A DNA stretch of 64,000 bases from Nonomuraea pusilla (GTDB taxonomy: Bacteria; Actinomycetota; Actinomycetes; Streptosporangiales; Streptosporangiaceae), in assembly GCF_900109355.1 (NCBI RefSeq), contig NZ_FOBF01000013.1, forward strand, positions 183,998 to 247,997. Reading direction: 5' to 3'. This document shows positions 31,777 to 40,094 of this stretch, piece by piece. Under the pieces are notes generated by a model that worked only from the letters and a program-made list of their open reading frames with translations, made no database searches and had not been told where the DNA came from. Position 1 is the first letter of the stretch. Each line of letters begins with the position of its first letter. The position numbers were made by a program, and so were the translations under genes.

Positions 31777-32967
31777 TCAGTCGGGCGACGTGATCCGCAC
31801 CCGCCGGCTCTCGCCCTCCGAGAGGAACGCCGCCAGCGCCCGTCCCTGCTCGGCGACGTCGTCACGCTCGTCCGGCGAGAGGCGGCGCAGCGGGGTGACG
31901 GCCACGGTGAGGGCCACAGCGCCGCTCACGCTGCCGGTCACGCTGCCTGTCACAGCGCCGGTCACAGCGCCGGTCACGCTGCCCGCTTCGGCGCCGGCCT
32001 CCACGGTCCAGGTCGCGCCGACCCGGCCGTCCACCAGGACGACGCGCTCGCCGGCGACCGACAGCCCGCGGTGGGCGTCGTCCACGATGCGGCCGCGGTC
32101 GTGGTAGCCGAGGAGCGCGTTGTCGAACGCCGGCAGGAACCGCACCGGCGCGGGCGTGCCGGGGTCGGGACGCGGCGCGCCGGGCAGGTCCAGCAGCTCC
32201 CGGCCGCGCTCGTCGCGGAGGGCCACCAGCTCCTCCCGCACCGCGGCGACCGCGGCGGGCAGCCCGGCCAGGCCGCACCAGGCGCGCAGGTCGGCCACCG
32301 AGGCCGGGCCGAACGCGGCCAGGTAGCGCCGCACCAGCGCCTGGCCGACCGGGTCGCCGCCCTCGGCCCCCTCGGCGGCCGGTGGGTCGATCTCGCGTCC
32401 CAGCCAGGAGGAGAGCGGCACGAGACGCGCTCCCGCCTTCGTCCGCCACAGCCCACGCGGCGGCAGCTGCACCATCGGGACGAGGGCGGCGACCAGCATC
32501 TCGCCCAGCGCCCGCGGCGGCGTCCCCGGCCAGCGGTGGGCGAGCGCCCGCGCGAGCTCGCCCATCGTGCGCGGCTCGCCGTCGGCCAGCAGCGCCCGGC
32601 CCGCCGCCGCGAGCTCGTCGAGGTCGACCCCGTCGAGCTCCCGGCGGTAGGTCCCGAGCACCCGCTGGCGCAGCATGGCGTCGTGGCGGGCCCGCCAGGC
32701 GAGGGCGTCCTCGGCGGTGAGCAGGTGCATGGTCCGGCGCATGAGGTGGGTCCGCACCACGCCGCGCCGGACCAGCAGGTCCGACAGCGCCGCGGGGTCG
32801 AACGCGCGCAGCCGCGACCAGAGCCCGACGAACGGCTCCTGCGGCTCCTGCGCCTGCAGGCCGCACAGGTGCGCGACGGCGTCGCGCACCGGCAGTCCGG
32901 CGTGGTCGAGCAGCAACTGCCGGGCGAGCGTCGCGCGGTTGAGCGCCCGGGTGTCGAGAACGGTCAT
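31777..32967 (-). CDS. AlkZ-like winged-helix DNA glycosylase-family protein
   Basis: A 396-residue HTH_42 (formerly DUF1006) protein. The N-terminal part has CGLQAQEPQEPFVGLWSRL with a Gln-x-Gln pair (Gln38 and Gln40), which in the AlkZ branch is the catalytic motif for removing alkylated or crosslinked bases. RTHLMRRTMHLLTAEDALAW and an internal FDNALLGYHDR follow. The branch with Gln-x-Asp (YcaQ-like) is thereby excluded. AlkZ-like enzymes are common in actinomycetes, often as self-protection from DNA-alkylating products. Residues about 320-345 are a Gly/Ser/Val/Thr repeat from 12-bp DNA units. No biosynthetic cluster for an alkylator is adjacent. Confidence 0.85.
   Translation of the reverse strand: MTVLDTRALNRATLARQLLLDHAGLPVRDAVAHLCGLQAQEPQEPFVGLWSRLRAFDPAALSDLLVRRGVVRTHLMRRTMHLLTAEDALAWRARHDAMLRQRVLGTYRRELDGVDLDELAAAGRALLADGEPRTMGELARALAHRWPGTPPRALGEMLVAALVPMVQLPPRGLWRTKAGARLVPLSSWLGREIDPPAAEGAEGGDPVGQALVRRYLAAFGPASVADLRAWCGLAGLPAAVAAVREELVALRDERGRELLDLPGAPRPDPGTPAPVRFLPAFDNALLGYHDRGRIVDDAHRGLSVAGERVVLVDGRVGATWTVEAGAEAGSVTGAVTGAVTGSVTGSVSGAVALTVAVTPLRRLSPDERDDVAEQGRALAAFLSEGESRRVRITSPD
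31925..31984 (-). repeat. 12-bp in-frame tandem repeat, five copies
   Basis: Units alternate between GTCACGCTGCCG-like and GTCACAGCGCCG-like versions on the plus strand. They encode the TGAVTGSV-type repeat in the AlkZ-like protein, probably in a surface loop before its last conserved segment. Confidence 0.75.
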
Positions 32968-32978
32968 CACGCCGGCGG

Positions 32979-33080
32979 TCAGGACGCGGCGTGCTCGACG
33001 GCGACGTCCACGACCCACGCGAGCGCCGCGCGGGCGTCACCTCGGACGTTCAGGTGGATCAGGGGGTTGACGGCCATCAT
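32979..33080 (-). pseudogene. Internally deleted PhnB-like VOC gene remnant
   Basis: A 33-codon frame reads MMAVNPLIHLNVRGDARAAL and then AWVVDVAVEHAAS. The first part is the start of PhnB-type VOC proteins (MAVNPLIHLNFRGDA...). The end resembles the family's last beta strand (TWVVDVAV). The roughly 100 residues that should be between are missing, and the reading frame is kept. GCCGAGGAGCCG before the ATG provides a ribosome-binding site, so a micropeptide could still be made. It is divergent from a WYL regulator, the same arrangement as the intact VOC/WYL pair at 17.7-19.3 kb. Confidence 0.7.
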
Positions 33081-33161
33081 CGGCTCCTCGGCTGCTCGGT
33101 TCGACAGGTACAGGCGGGCCCGATCACCCGGTCGGCCCGCCGGGGACCACGGTCGCAGGGA

Positions 33162-33184
33162 AAGCGGCCAGGTCGTGTCCGCTT
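33162..33184. promoter_or_regulatory. WYL-regulator operator, same layout as at 18815-18833
   Basis: AAGCGG (33162-33167), 11 bases, CCGCTT (33179-33184). The core GCGG-N11-CCGC and the TGT before CCGC match the site between the other WYL/VOC pair. It lies 21 bases before the ATG at 33205. Confidence 0.55.
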
Positions 33185-33204
33185 CTCACGGCACCATGGG
33201 AGCC

Positions 33205-34203
33205 ATGCAGAAGACATCGGCACGGCTGCTGGCGCTGCTCTCGCTCCTCCAGGCGCGCCGTGACTGGCCGGGCGCGCTGCTGGCCGAGCGGCTGCGGGTC
33301 AGCCCGCGCACGGTGCGCCGCGACGTCGACCGCCTGCGCGAGCTCGGCTATCCCGTGCTGGCCGTCAAGGGGCCCGACGGCGGGTACCGGCTCGACGCCG
33401 GCTCGGAGCTGCCGCCGTTGCTGTTCGACGACGATCAGGCGGTCGCCCTGGCCGTCGCGCTCCAGATGGCGGCCACGGCGGGCGCCGGCCTCGGGGAGGC
33501 GGCGGCGCGCGCGCTGACCACGGTCCGCCAGGTCATGCCCTCCCGGCTGCGCCACCGGATCGACGGCCTCCGCCTCACCGCCGTCGAGCCGCCCTCGGCC
33601 CGGCCGCGCCCGCAGGTGGACAGCGCCGTGCTCACGGCGCTCGGCGCGGCCGTCCACGCCCGCGAGGTGCTGCGCTTCGACTACGCGTCCCCCGCGGAGG
33701 CGGGCGGCGGCGGGCCGGTACCGCCGCGCCGGGCGGAGCCCCACCACCTGGTCGCCTGGGGCGGGCGCTGGTACCTGGTCGCCTGGGACCTCGACCGCGC
33801 GGACTGGCGCACCTTCCGCGCCGACCGGATCACGCCGCGCCCCCCCGCGGGACCCCGTTTCACCCCGCGCGACCTGCCGGGAGGCTCGGTGGCCGCCTTC
33901 GTGACCGGCAGGTTCCTGGGCTCGGACGGGTCCGGCGACTGGCCCTGCCGCGGCGAGGTGATCCTCGGTCTGCCCGCCGCCGCCGTCTCCCGCCACGTCC
34001 GCGACGGGGTCGTGGAGGAGCTGGGCCCGGACCGCTGCCGGCTCGTCCTGGGCTCGTGGTCGTGGATCGGCCTGGCCGCCGCGGTCGGCAGGTTCGACGC
34101 CGCCGTCGAGGTGGTCGGTCCTGCCGAGCTCAAGGACGCCTTCGCCCGCCTGGCCCGCCGCTACGCCGACGCCGCCGGACAGGCCGCGATCACCGACAAA
34201 TAG
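33205..34203 (+). CDS. YafY-type helix-turn-helix regulator with WYL domain
   Basis: A 332-residue regulator, paralogous to the product at 17743-18795. HTH: LLAERLRVSPRTVRRDVDRL (about 25-44) with the wing GPDGGYRLDAG. WYL domain: PHHLVAWGGRWYLVAWDLDR and DWRTFRADRI (about 175-210). The C-terminal region ends at a basic helix. ATG 33205 is favoured over ATG 33196 because GGGAG lies five bases before it. Its divergent partner is a deleted VOC gene, so the regulator may now control only itself or distant genes. Confidence 0.88.
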   Translation: MQKTSARLLALLSLLQARRDWPGALLAERLRVSPRTVRRDVDRLRELGYPVLAVKGPDGGYRLDAGSELPPLLFDDDQAVALAVALQMAATAGAGLGEAAARALTTVRQVMPSRLRHRIDGLRLTAVEPPSARPRPQVDSAVLTALGAAVHAREVLRFDYASPAEAGGGGPVPPRRAEPHHLVAWGGRWYLVAWDLDRADWRTFRADRITPRPPAGPRFTPRDLPGGSVAAFVTGRFLGSDGSGDWPCRGEVILGLPAAAVSRHVRDGVVEELGPDRCRLVLGSWSWIGLAAAVGRFDAAVEVVGPAELKDAFARLARRYADAAGQAAITDK

Positions 34204-34214
34204 CACAAGAGCCC

Positions 34215-34271
34215 CCCGGCTGATACATCTCCGGGCAAAGGAGGATATAGTCCGCTAAACCTACTCATTTG
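34215..34271 (+). promoter_or_regulatory. Leader with two possible stem-loops before the peptide transporter
   Basis: The 75-bp gap holds CCCGG/CCGGG (34215-34219 and 34231-34235) and a second pairing CAAAGGAG/CTCATTTG (34236-34243 and 34264-34271, one mismatch). The second sequesters an AAAGGAGG ribosome-binding-like sequence that has no start codon at a proper distance. A minimal frame ATGGAGTGA at 34274-34282 precedes the real start. Confidence 0.3.
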
Positions 34272-34278
34272 CTATGGA

Positions 34279-35793
34279 GTGACGTTGACCAGCAAGTTCG
34301 CCGGCGTCGTGGCCGCGCTCGCCCTCGCCCTGGCCGCCTGCGGATCCGGCGGGGGAGGCACGACAGGGAACGGGGCCCCCTCCGGCCCCGGCACGGCCAC
34401 CACGATCGAGATCGGCTCCCTGTACGAGCCGCAGAACCTCGACAACACCGCCGGCGGCGGCCAGGGCGTGACCGAGGCCTTCAACGGCAACGTGTACGAG
34501 GGCCTGTTCAGGCTGACCGACGCGGGCAAGGTCGAGAACCTGCTCGCCGAGGGCTACGACGTCTCGGGCGACGGCCTGACCTACACCTTCAAGCTGCGCC
34601 GGGGTGTCACGTTCCACTCCGGCAAGGCGCTGACGGCCGCCGACGTCAAGGCCAGCATCGAGCGGGTCCTCGCCGAGGACTCCCAGTCGGCGCGCAAGGG
34701 CAACCTCAAGGTGATCAAGTCGGTCGAGGCCCCCGACGACGCCACGGTCGTGGTCAGGCTGTCGAGCCGGTCGATCTCGCTGGTGTACAACCTGAGCTAC
34801 GTCTGGATCGTCAACCCCGCGGCCAAGGACCTCGCCACCGGCGAGGACGGCACGGGGCCGTACAAGCTGGAGGCGTGGAAGCGCGGCTCCACGCTCAGCC
34901 TGCGGCGCTTCCCCGGCTACTGGGGCGCCAGGCCCGCCAACGACGGGGTGGTGTTCCACTACTTCACCGAGGCCACCGCGCTCAACAACGCCCTGCTGAC
35001 CGGCGCCGTGGACGTCATCACCAGCGAGCAGAGCCCCGACGCGCTGAGCCAGTTCACCGGGAACCCCGACTACAGGATCAGCGAAGGCCACTCCACCACG
35101 AAGCTGCTGCTCGCCTTCAACGACAGGAAGGCGCCGTTCGACAAGCCGCTCGTGCGCAAGGCGGTCGCCTCCGCCATCGACGACGCCAAGCTGCTGCAGT
35201 CGGTGTGGGCCGGCCACGGCAGCCTCATCGGCTCCATGGTGCCGCCCACCGACCCCTGGTACGAGGACCTCACCTCGCTCGACCCGTACGACGTCGAGCT
35301 GGCCAGGAAGGAGCTGGCCGAGGCCGGCTACCCCAAGGGCTTCCGCTTCACGCTCGACACGCCCAACTACGACCCGCACCCCACGGCCGCCACGTTCATC
35401 AAGGGCGAGCTGGCCAAGGTCGGCATCACCGTGGACATCAACGTCATCACCGCCGACGAGTGGTACACGAAGGTCTACAAGAACCGCGACTTCGCCGCCA
35501 CCCTGCAGGAGCACGTCAACGACCGCGACGTGGTCTGGTACGGCGACCCGGACTTCTACTGGGGCTACGACGACAAGCAGGTCACCGCGTGGGTGAAGGA
35601 GGCGGAGCAGGCCAGGACCGCCGATGAGCAGACCGCGCTGCTGAAGAAGGCCAACAGGAAGATCGCCGAGGACGCCGCCAGTGACTGGCTGTACCTCTAC
35701 CCGCAGATCGTCGTGGCCTCCTCGAAGCTGTCGGGCTACCCCGTCAACGGGCTGAACTCGCAGTTCTACGCGTACGGGATCAAGAAGTCCTGA
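34279..35793 (+). CDS. Peptide ABC transporter substrate-binding lipoprotein (family 5)
   Basis: A 504-residue extracytoplasmic binding protein of the DppA/OppA type. Signal peptide and lipobox ALALAACGSGG (Cys21) are followed by the family 5 pattern: NVYEGLFRLTD, LTYTFKLRRGVTFHSGKALT, GTGPYKLEAWKRGSTLSLRR and FNDRKAPFDKPLVRKAVASA. GTG 34279 is used; the in-frame TTG at 34285 has a better-spaced GGAG and may be the real start, giving two fewer residues. The gene begins a five-gene Dpp/Opp-type operon (binding protein, two permeases, two ATPases). Substrates of this family are peptides, glutathione or nickel complexes. Confidence 0.92.
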   Translation: MTLTSKFAGVVAALALALAACGSGGGGTTGNGAPSGPGTATTIEIGSLYEPQNLDNTAGGGQGVTEAFNGNVYEGLFRLTDAGKVENLLAEGYDVSGDGLTYTFKLRRGVTFHSGKALTAADVKASIERVLAEDSQSARKGNLKVIKSVEAPDDATVVVRLSSRSISLVYNLSYVWIVNPAAKDLATGEDGTGPYKLEAWKRGSTLSLRRFPGYWGARPANDGVVFHYFTEATALNNALLTGAVDVITSEQSPDALSQFTGNPDYRISEGHSTTKLLLAFNDRKAPFDKPLVRKAVASAIDDAKLLQSVWAGHGSLIGSMVPPTDPWYEDLTSLDPYDVELARKELAEAGYPKGFRFTLDTPNYDPHPTAATFIKGELAKVGITVDINVITADEWYTKVYKNRDFAATLQEHVNDRDVVWYGDPDFYWGYDDKQVTAWVKEAEQARTADEQTALLKKANRKIAEDAASDWLYLYPQIVVASSKLSGYPVNGLNSQFYAYGIKKS

Positions 35794-36758
35794 TGGCGCG
35801 CTACCTGCTGCGCCGCACCGCCTTCCTGCTGGGGTCGCTGCTGGCCGCGGCCGGGCTGCTCTTCGTGCTGCTGCGGCTGCTGCCCGGCGACCCGGCCAAC
35901 GCGCTGCTGTCGGTCGGCGCCACGCCCGAGCAGATCGCGGCGGCGCGCCACCAGATCGGCTCGGACCTGCCGCTGCCGGAGCAGTTCTGGAGCTGGCTGG
36001 CAGGGCTGGCGCGGCTCGACCTCGGCACGTCGTTCGTCAGCAGGCTGCCGGTCGGCCCCGAGATCGCGGCCCGGCTGGTGGTGACCGTGCCGCTGACGCT
36101 GCTGGCGTTCACGCTCGCCGTGGTGGTGGCGGTGCCGGTCGGGTTCGTGGCCGCGTGGCGCTCCGACCGCTGGTACGGGCTGCTGCTGAACGGCGTCTCG
36201 CAGCTCGGCATCGCGGTGCCGGTGTTCTGGATCGGGATGCTGCTGGTGACCGTGTTCGCGCTCCGGCTGCGGGTGCTGCCGGCGGGCGGGTTCCCGCGTG
36301 ACGACTGGGCCGACCCGGCCAGGGCCCTGACCTCGCTGGCGCTGCCGGTGGTCACGATCGCCCTGGTCATGTCGGCCTCGCTCGTCCGGTACGTCCGCTC
36401 GGCCACGCTCGACGTGCTGGGCAGCGACTACCTGCGGACGGCGCGGGCGCTCGGGTCGTCCTTCGCCGGGGCCATGTGGCGGCACGGGCTGCGCAACGCC
36501 GCGGTGCCGGTCATCTCGATCCTCGGCATCGAGCTGGCCACGACCTTCCTCGGCGCGGTGGTCGTGGAGAGCGTGTTCACCCTGCCGGGGCTCGGCACCA
36601 TGCTGGTCGAGGGCATCGCCGAGCACGACTACCCGGTCATCCAGGGCGTGCTGGTGGTCAGCACGTTCGCGGTGCTGGTGATCGGGTTCGGGGCGGACCT
36701 GGCGCAGCGGCTGGTCGATCCGCGCCTGCGGGCCCACGTCGGCGGGGGGCGTCCGTGA
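35793..36758 (+). CDS. Peptide ABC transporter permease (DppB-like)
   Basis: A 321-residue permease with the DppB N-terminus MARYLLRRTAFLLGSLLAAA and VLLRLLPGDPANALLSVGAT. Six hydrophobic segments are present, and the cytoplasmic EAA-like loop reads YLRTARALGSSFAGAMWRHG (about residue 212). It starts on the A of the preceding TGA (TGATG), so translation is coupled to the binding protein. It pairs with the DppC-like permease downstream. Confidence 0.93.
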   Translation: MARYLLRRTAFLLGSLLAAAGLLFVLLRLLPGDPANALLSVGATPEQIAAARHQIGSDLPLPEQFWSWLAGLARLDLGTSFVSRLPVGPEIAARLVVTVPLTLLAFTLAVVVAVPVGFVAAWRSDRWYGLLLNGVSQLGIAVPVFWIGMLLVTVFALRLRVLPAGGFPRDDWADPARALTSLALPVVTIALVMSASLVRYVRSATLDVLGSDYLRTARALGSSFAGAMWRHGLRNAAVPVISILGIELATTFLGAVVVESVFTLPGLGTMLVEGIAEHDYPVIQGVLVVSTFAVLVIGFGADLAQRLVDPRLRAHVGGGRP

Positions 36759-37567
36759 GGGGACGGCTCACGTTCACCGCGGGGTGCGTGCTGGTGGCGG
36801 CGGTGCTGCTGGTGGCCGCCGTGTCGCTGGTGTGGCTGCCGTACGACCCCTCCGACACCACGGGCGGGCGGCTCGCACCGCCCGGCGGCGAGCACCTGCT
36901 GGGCACCGACAAGCTGGGCCGCGACCTGCTCACGCAGCTCATGGTGGGCGCGCGCATCGCGCTCACGGTCGGGATCGGGTCGGTGCTCGTCGGCGGCCTC
37001 ATCGGCGTGACGGCCGGGCTCCTCGCGGGCTTCGCGACCCGCTGGCTCGACGACGTGCTGTCGGCCGCGCTCGACATCGTCATCGCGTTCCCGACGCTGC
37101 TGCTGGCCATGCTGGTGGTGGCGGCGCGGGAGGCGTCGCTCGGGTCGGCGGTGCTGGCCATCGGCCTCGCGATGTCCGGCGTCGTGGCCCGGCTGACGAG
37201 GGTGCTGGTCAAGCAGGTGCTGACGCAGGACTACATCACGGCGTCCAGGACCTCGGGCACCTCGTGGCCGCGCGTGGTGGCCGAGCACGTCCTGCCGAAC
37301 ATCGCGCCGACGCTGCTCGTCAACCTGGCGCTGCAGCTCGGGCTGGCGGTGCTGGCGGAGGCGGCGCTGTCGTACCTGGGGCTCGGCCCGCCCCCGCCGA
37401 ACGCGTCCTGGGGCCGGCTGCTCCAGGAGGCGCAGGCGACCGTGCTGACCGCGCCCACGGGCGCCATCGCGCCGGGCGTGCTGCTCGTCGTGCTGGTCGT
37501 GGGCGTGAACCTGGTCGCCGACGGCCTGCGCGACCTGGCCGACCCGACGCGCAGGAGGAGCCGATGA
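36755..37567 (+). CDS. Peptide ABC transporter permease (DppC-like)
   Basis: A 270-residue permease with HLLGTDKLGRDLLTQLMVGA at about 47-66, the sequence typical of DppC. The transmembrane core includes GLIGVTAGLLAGF and the EAA loop YITASRTSGTSWPRVVAEHV (about 164-183). It begins with a GTG overlapping the DppB stop. The N-terminal extension normally found in DppC proteins is short here. It forms the second half of the membrane channel. Confidence 0.93.
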   Translation: MRGRLTFTAGCVLVAAVLLVAAVSLVWLPYDPSDTTGGRLAPPGGEHLLGTDKLGRDLLTQLMVGARIALTVGIGSVLVGGLIGVTAGLLAGFATRWLDDVLSAALDIVIAFPTLLLAMLVVAAREASLGSAVLAIGLAMSGVVARLTRVLVKQVLTQDYITASRTSGTSWPRVVAEHVLPNIAPTLLVNLALQLGLAVLAEAALSYLGLGPPPPNASWGRLLQEAQATVLTAPTGAIAPGVLLVVLVVGVNLVADGLRDLADPTRRRSR

Positions 37568-38355
37568 CCCCACTGGAGGTGGCCGGCCTCTCGGTGCGCC
37601 GCGCGGACGGCCGCGACCTGGTCCGCGACCTGTCCTTCAGCCTCGCCCCCGGCGAGCGGCTCGGCCTCATCGGGGAGTCCGGCTCGGGCAAGTCGCTGAC
37701 CGCGCTGGCCGTCATGGGGCTGCTGCCCGCCGGCATGACCGCGCACGGCAGCGTGCTGCTGGACGGCACCCAGATGGTCGGGACGCCCGACCGGAAGCTG
37801 AACCGCGTGCGCGGCCGGGCCGCCGCGGTGGTCTTCCAGGAACCCCTGACGGCGCTCGACCCGCTGATGCGCGTCGGGCGGCAGCTCGCCTGGCCGATCC
37901 GCCGCCGCCGCGGCCTGCGCGGCGCGGCGCTGCGGGCCGCCGTCCAGGACGCCCTGGCGGAGGTGCGGCTGCCGGAGCGGGTCGCCGCCGCCTACCCGCA
38001 CGAGATCTCCGGCGGGCAGCGGCAGCGGGCCGCCATCGCCATGGCCCTGGCCTGCGAGCCCGCCGTGCTGATCGCCGACGAGCCCACCACGGCGCTCGAC
38101 GTCACCGTGCAGTCCGAGGTCCTGGCGCTGCTCGACGGCCTGGTGGCCGGCCGCGGCATGGCGCTGCTGTTCATCACCCACGACCTGGCCGTCGTCGCCG
38201 ACGTGGCGGACCGGGTGGTGGTGCTCAAGGACGGCTCCATGGTGGAGTCGGGAAGGACGCGTGACATCGTGCGCGAACCGCGGCACGCCTACACGCGCTC
38301 GCTCGTGGACAGCGCGTGGGCCCTGGAGGGCGAGCTCGATCGGCTGGCCCCATGA
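37564..38355 (+). CDS. Peptide ABC transporter ATP-binding protein (DppD-like)
   Basis: A 263-residue ABC ATPase. Walker A GESGSGKS (about 38-45), Q-loop AAVVFQEPLTALDPL, signature SGGQRQRAAIA, Walker B PAVLIADEPTTALD, H-loop LFITHDLAVVADVADRVVV. It starts with an ATGA overlap with the DppC-like gene and is shorter than usual DppD (about 320 residues), lacking the C-terminal oligopeptide-type extension. It pairs with the second ATPase. Confidence 0.92.
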   Translation: MTPLEVAGLSVRRADGRDLVRDLSFSLAPGERLGLIGESGSGKSLTALAVMGLLPAGMTAHGSVLLDGTQMVGTPDRKLNRVRGRAAAVVFQEPLTALDPLMRVGRQLAWPIRRRRGLRGAALRAAVQDALAEVRLPERVAAAYPHEISGGQRQRAAIAMALACEPAVLIADEPTTALDVTVQSEVLALLDGLVAGRGMALLFITHDLAVVADVADRVVVLKDGSMVESGRTRDIVREPRHAYTRSLVDSAWALEGELDRLAP

Positions 38356-39194
38356 CCCGCGCGGGCGCCGGAGGGCGAGCTCCGTCGGCCGGCCCCACGA
38401 GCGGCGCTCCCCCCGCCGTGCTGGCGGCGCACGAGGTCGGCTTCGCCTACCGGGGCGGGCGGCCCGTGCTGGAGGACGTCTCCGTGACGGTGACGGCCGG
38501 GCGGGGCCTGGCGCTGGTCGGCGAGTCGGGCGCGGGCAAGACCACGCTGCTGCGGCTGCTGCTCGGCCTGGACAGGCCCACCTCGGGCCGGGTGCTCTTC
38601 GACGGCGCCGCCGTGGCGCCGGGCGACCGGGCGTTCCGGCGGGCGGTACAGCCGGTCTTCCAGGACCCGTACTCCTCGCTCGACCCGCGCCGGCGGGTCG
38701 GCCGGATCGTCTCCGAGCCGCTGCGCTCGCTCGGCCTGCTCGCCCCCGGCTCCCGCGCGGAGCGGCGGGACGAGGCCGGGCGGCGCGTCGCCGAGGCGCT
38801 GGCCTCGGTCGGGCTGCCTCCCGACGCCGCCCGGCGGTACCCGCACGAGTTCTCCGGCGGGCAGCGGCAGCGGATCGCGATCGCCAGAGCCGTCGTGAGC
38901 AGGCCCCGCGTGCTCCTCGCCGACGAGCCCGTGAGCGCGCTCGACGTCACCACCCGCATCCGCGTGGTCGAGCTGCTGGGCCGGCTGGCCGAGAGCCACG
39001 GGCTGACGGTCGTGGTGGTCTCACACGACCTGAGCGTGGTGGCGGCGCTGTGCGCGGACACGGCCATCATCGAGCGCGGACGGGTGGTCGAGCAGGGCCC
39101 CACGGCGGACGTGCTCGGCTCTCCCGCGCACCCGTACACCAGGAAGCTGCTGGAGAGCGTCCCCAGGCTCAGCCGCGCCGCCCGGCTGCGGTAG
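38352..39194 (+). CDS. Peptide ABC transporter ATP-binding protein (DppF-like)
   Basis: A 280-residue ABC ATPase with Walker A GESGAGKTTLLRLLLGL, a QPVFQDPYSSLDPRRRVGRI Q-loop characteristic of DppF/OppF, signature SGGQRQRIAIARA, Walker B RVLLADEPVSALD and H-loop VVSHDLSVV. ATG 38352 overlaps the DppD-like stop (ATGA). It completes the operon. Its first 30 residues are Gly/Ala/Pro-rich and resemble the end of the preceding gene in another frame. Confidence 0.92.
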   Translation: MTRAGAGGRAPSAGPTSGAPPAVLAAHEVGFAYRGGRPVLEDVSVTVTAGRGLALVGESGAGKTTLLRLLLGLDRPTSGRVLFDGAAVAPGDRAFRRAVQPVFQDPYSSLDPRRRVGRIVSEPLRSLGLLAPGSRAERRDEAGRRVAEALASVGLPPDAARRYPHEFSGGQRQRIAIARAVVSRPRVLLADEPVSALDVTTRIRVVELLGRLAESHGLTVVVVSHDLSVVAALCADTAIIERGRVVEQGPTADVLGSPAHPYTRKLLESVPRLSRAARLR

Positions 39195-39212
39195 CCGGGG
39201 CCGAGAGGTCCT

Positions 39213-39968
39213 TCACCCCGCGCGCCGGCGGGCCAGCGCGGCGATGCGGCCGGCCAGCAGGCGCGCGGGGTCCACGAGCGGCACGGGCAGGCCTGAGCCG
39301 TCCAGCGACAGGACGATCTCCGTGCACGCCGCGACGATCCGCTCGGCGCCGCGCGCGGCGAGCGTCCGCGCGACGTCCTCCAGCGCCCGGCCGTGCTCCG
39401 GCCCGGCGTGGCCGGCCTTGACCGCCGCGATGGCGGCCATGACCTGCCGCTGGCCGGCCTCGCCGGGTTCGAGCGCGGTCACGCCGCGCCGCCGCAGCGC
39501 CCCGGCGTACAGGCCGGACCGCAGGGTGCCCGAGGTGGCCAGCAGCCCGGCCGCGCGGACGCCGTCGGCGGCCAGGGCGTCGGCGGTGACCTCGATGATG
39601 CTCACCAGCTCGATCCCGGCCTCGTCCGCCAGGGCGGGCACGAAGGCGTGGGCGGTGTTGCACGGCACGGCCAGCACCTCGCACCCGGCCCGCCGCAGCG
39701 CCTGGATGCCGCGCCGCAGGTGCGGGGTCGGGTCCTCGCCGCCGCCCAGCAGGCTGAGCGAACGGTCGGGGACGCGCGGGTCGCCCCAGATGACGACGGG
39801 GACGTGCTCCTGGTCGGCGGTGGCGGCCGTCTCCTCGACGAGCTTGCGGTAGAAGTCCACGGTGGCGGCCGGGCCCATGCCGCCCAGCACCCCGACCAGC
39901 CCCGGCCGTTCGCCGGACGGGGTGTCGCGCTCCGCCCGCTCCCGCGTGCGTCCGTGTCCCTGCGTCAT
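39213..39968 (-). CDS. Aspartate/glutamate racemase family protein
   Basis: A 251-residue two-domain cofactor-independent racemase. GVLGGMGPAATVDFYRKLVE (about 27-46) is the family start. The two catalytic cysteines are in VPCNTAHAF (Cys103) and AACTEIVLS (Cys215). The family interconverts D- and L-Asp/Glu and related acids, and some members are isomerases for other substrates. It converges on the peptide transporter operon and diverges from the Lrp regulator gene, which may control it. AGGAG precedes ATG 39968. The 126-bp gap to the Lrp gene contains a GGATAAGGTGAGC element that could be a -10 region. Confidence 0.9.
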   Translation of the reverse strand: MTQGHGRTRERAERDTPSGERPGLVGVLGGMGPAATVDFYRKLVEETAATADQEHVPVVIWGDPRVPDRSLSLLGGGEDPTPHLRRGIQALRRAGCEVLAVPCNTAHAFVPALADEAGIELVSIIEVTADALAADGVRAAGLLATSGTLRSGLYAGALRRRGVTALEPGEAGQRQVMAAIAAVKAGHAGPEHGRALEDVARTLAARGAERIVAACTEIVLSLDGSGLPVPLVDPARLLAGRIAALARRRAG

Positions 39969-40094
39969 CGTGCCGCTCCTGTTCCCGCTCACCTGCCGCC
40001 GTCGCTCCCGGGGGGCGGCGGCGCGGCACCAGGATCCGGGGATAAGGTGAGCGCGCCGTCCAGGCGCAGCCATCCGACACCGGAAGGGTCGTAC

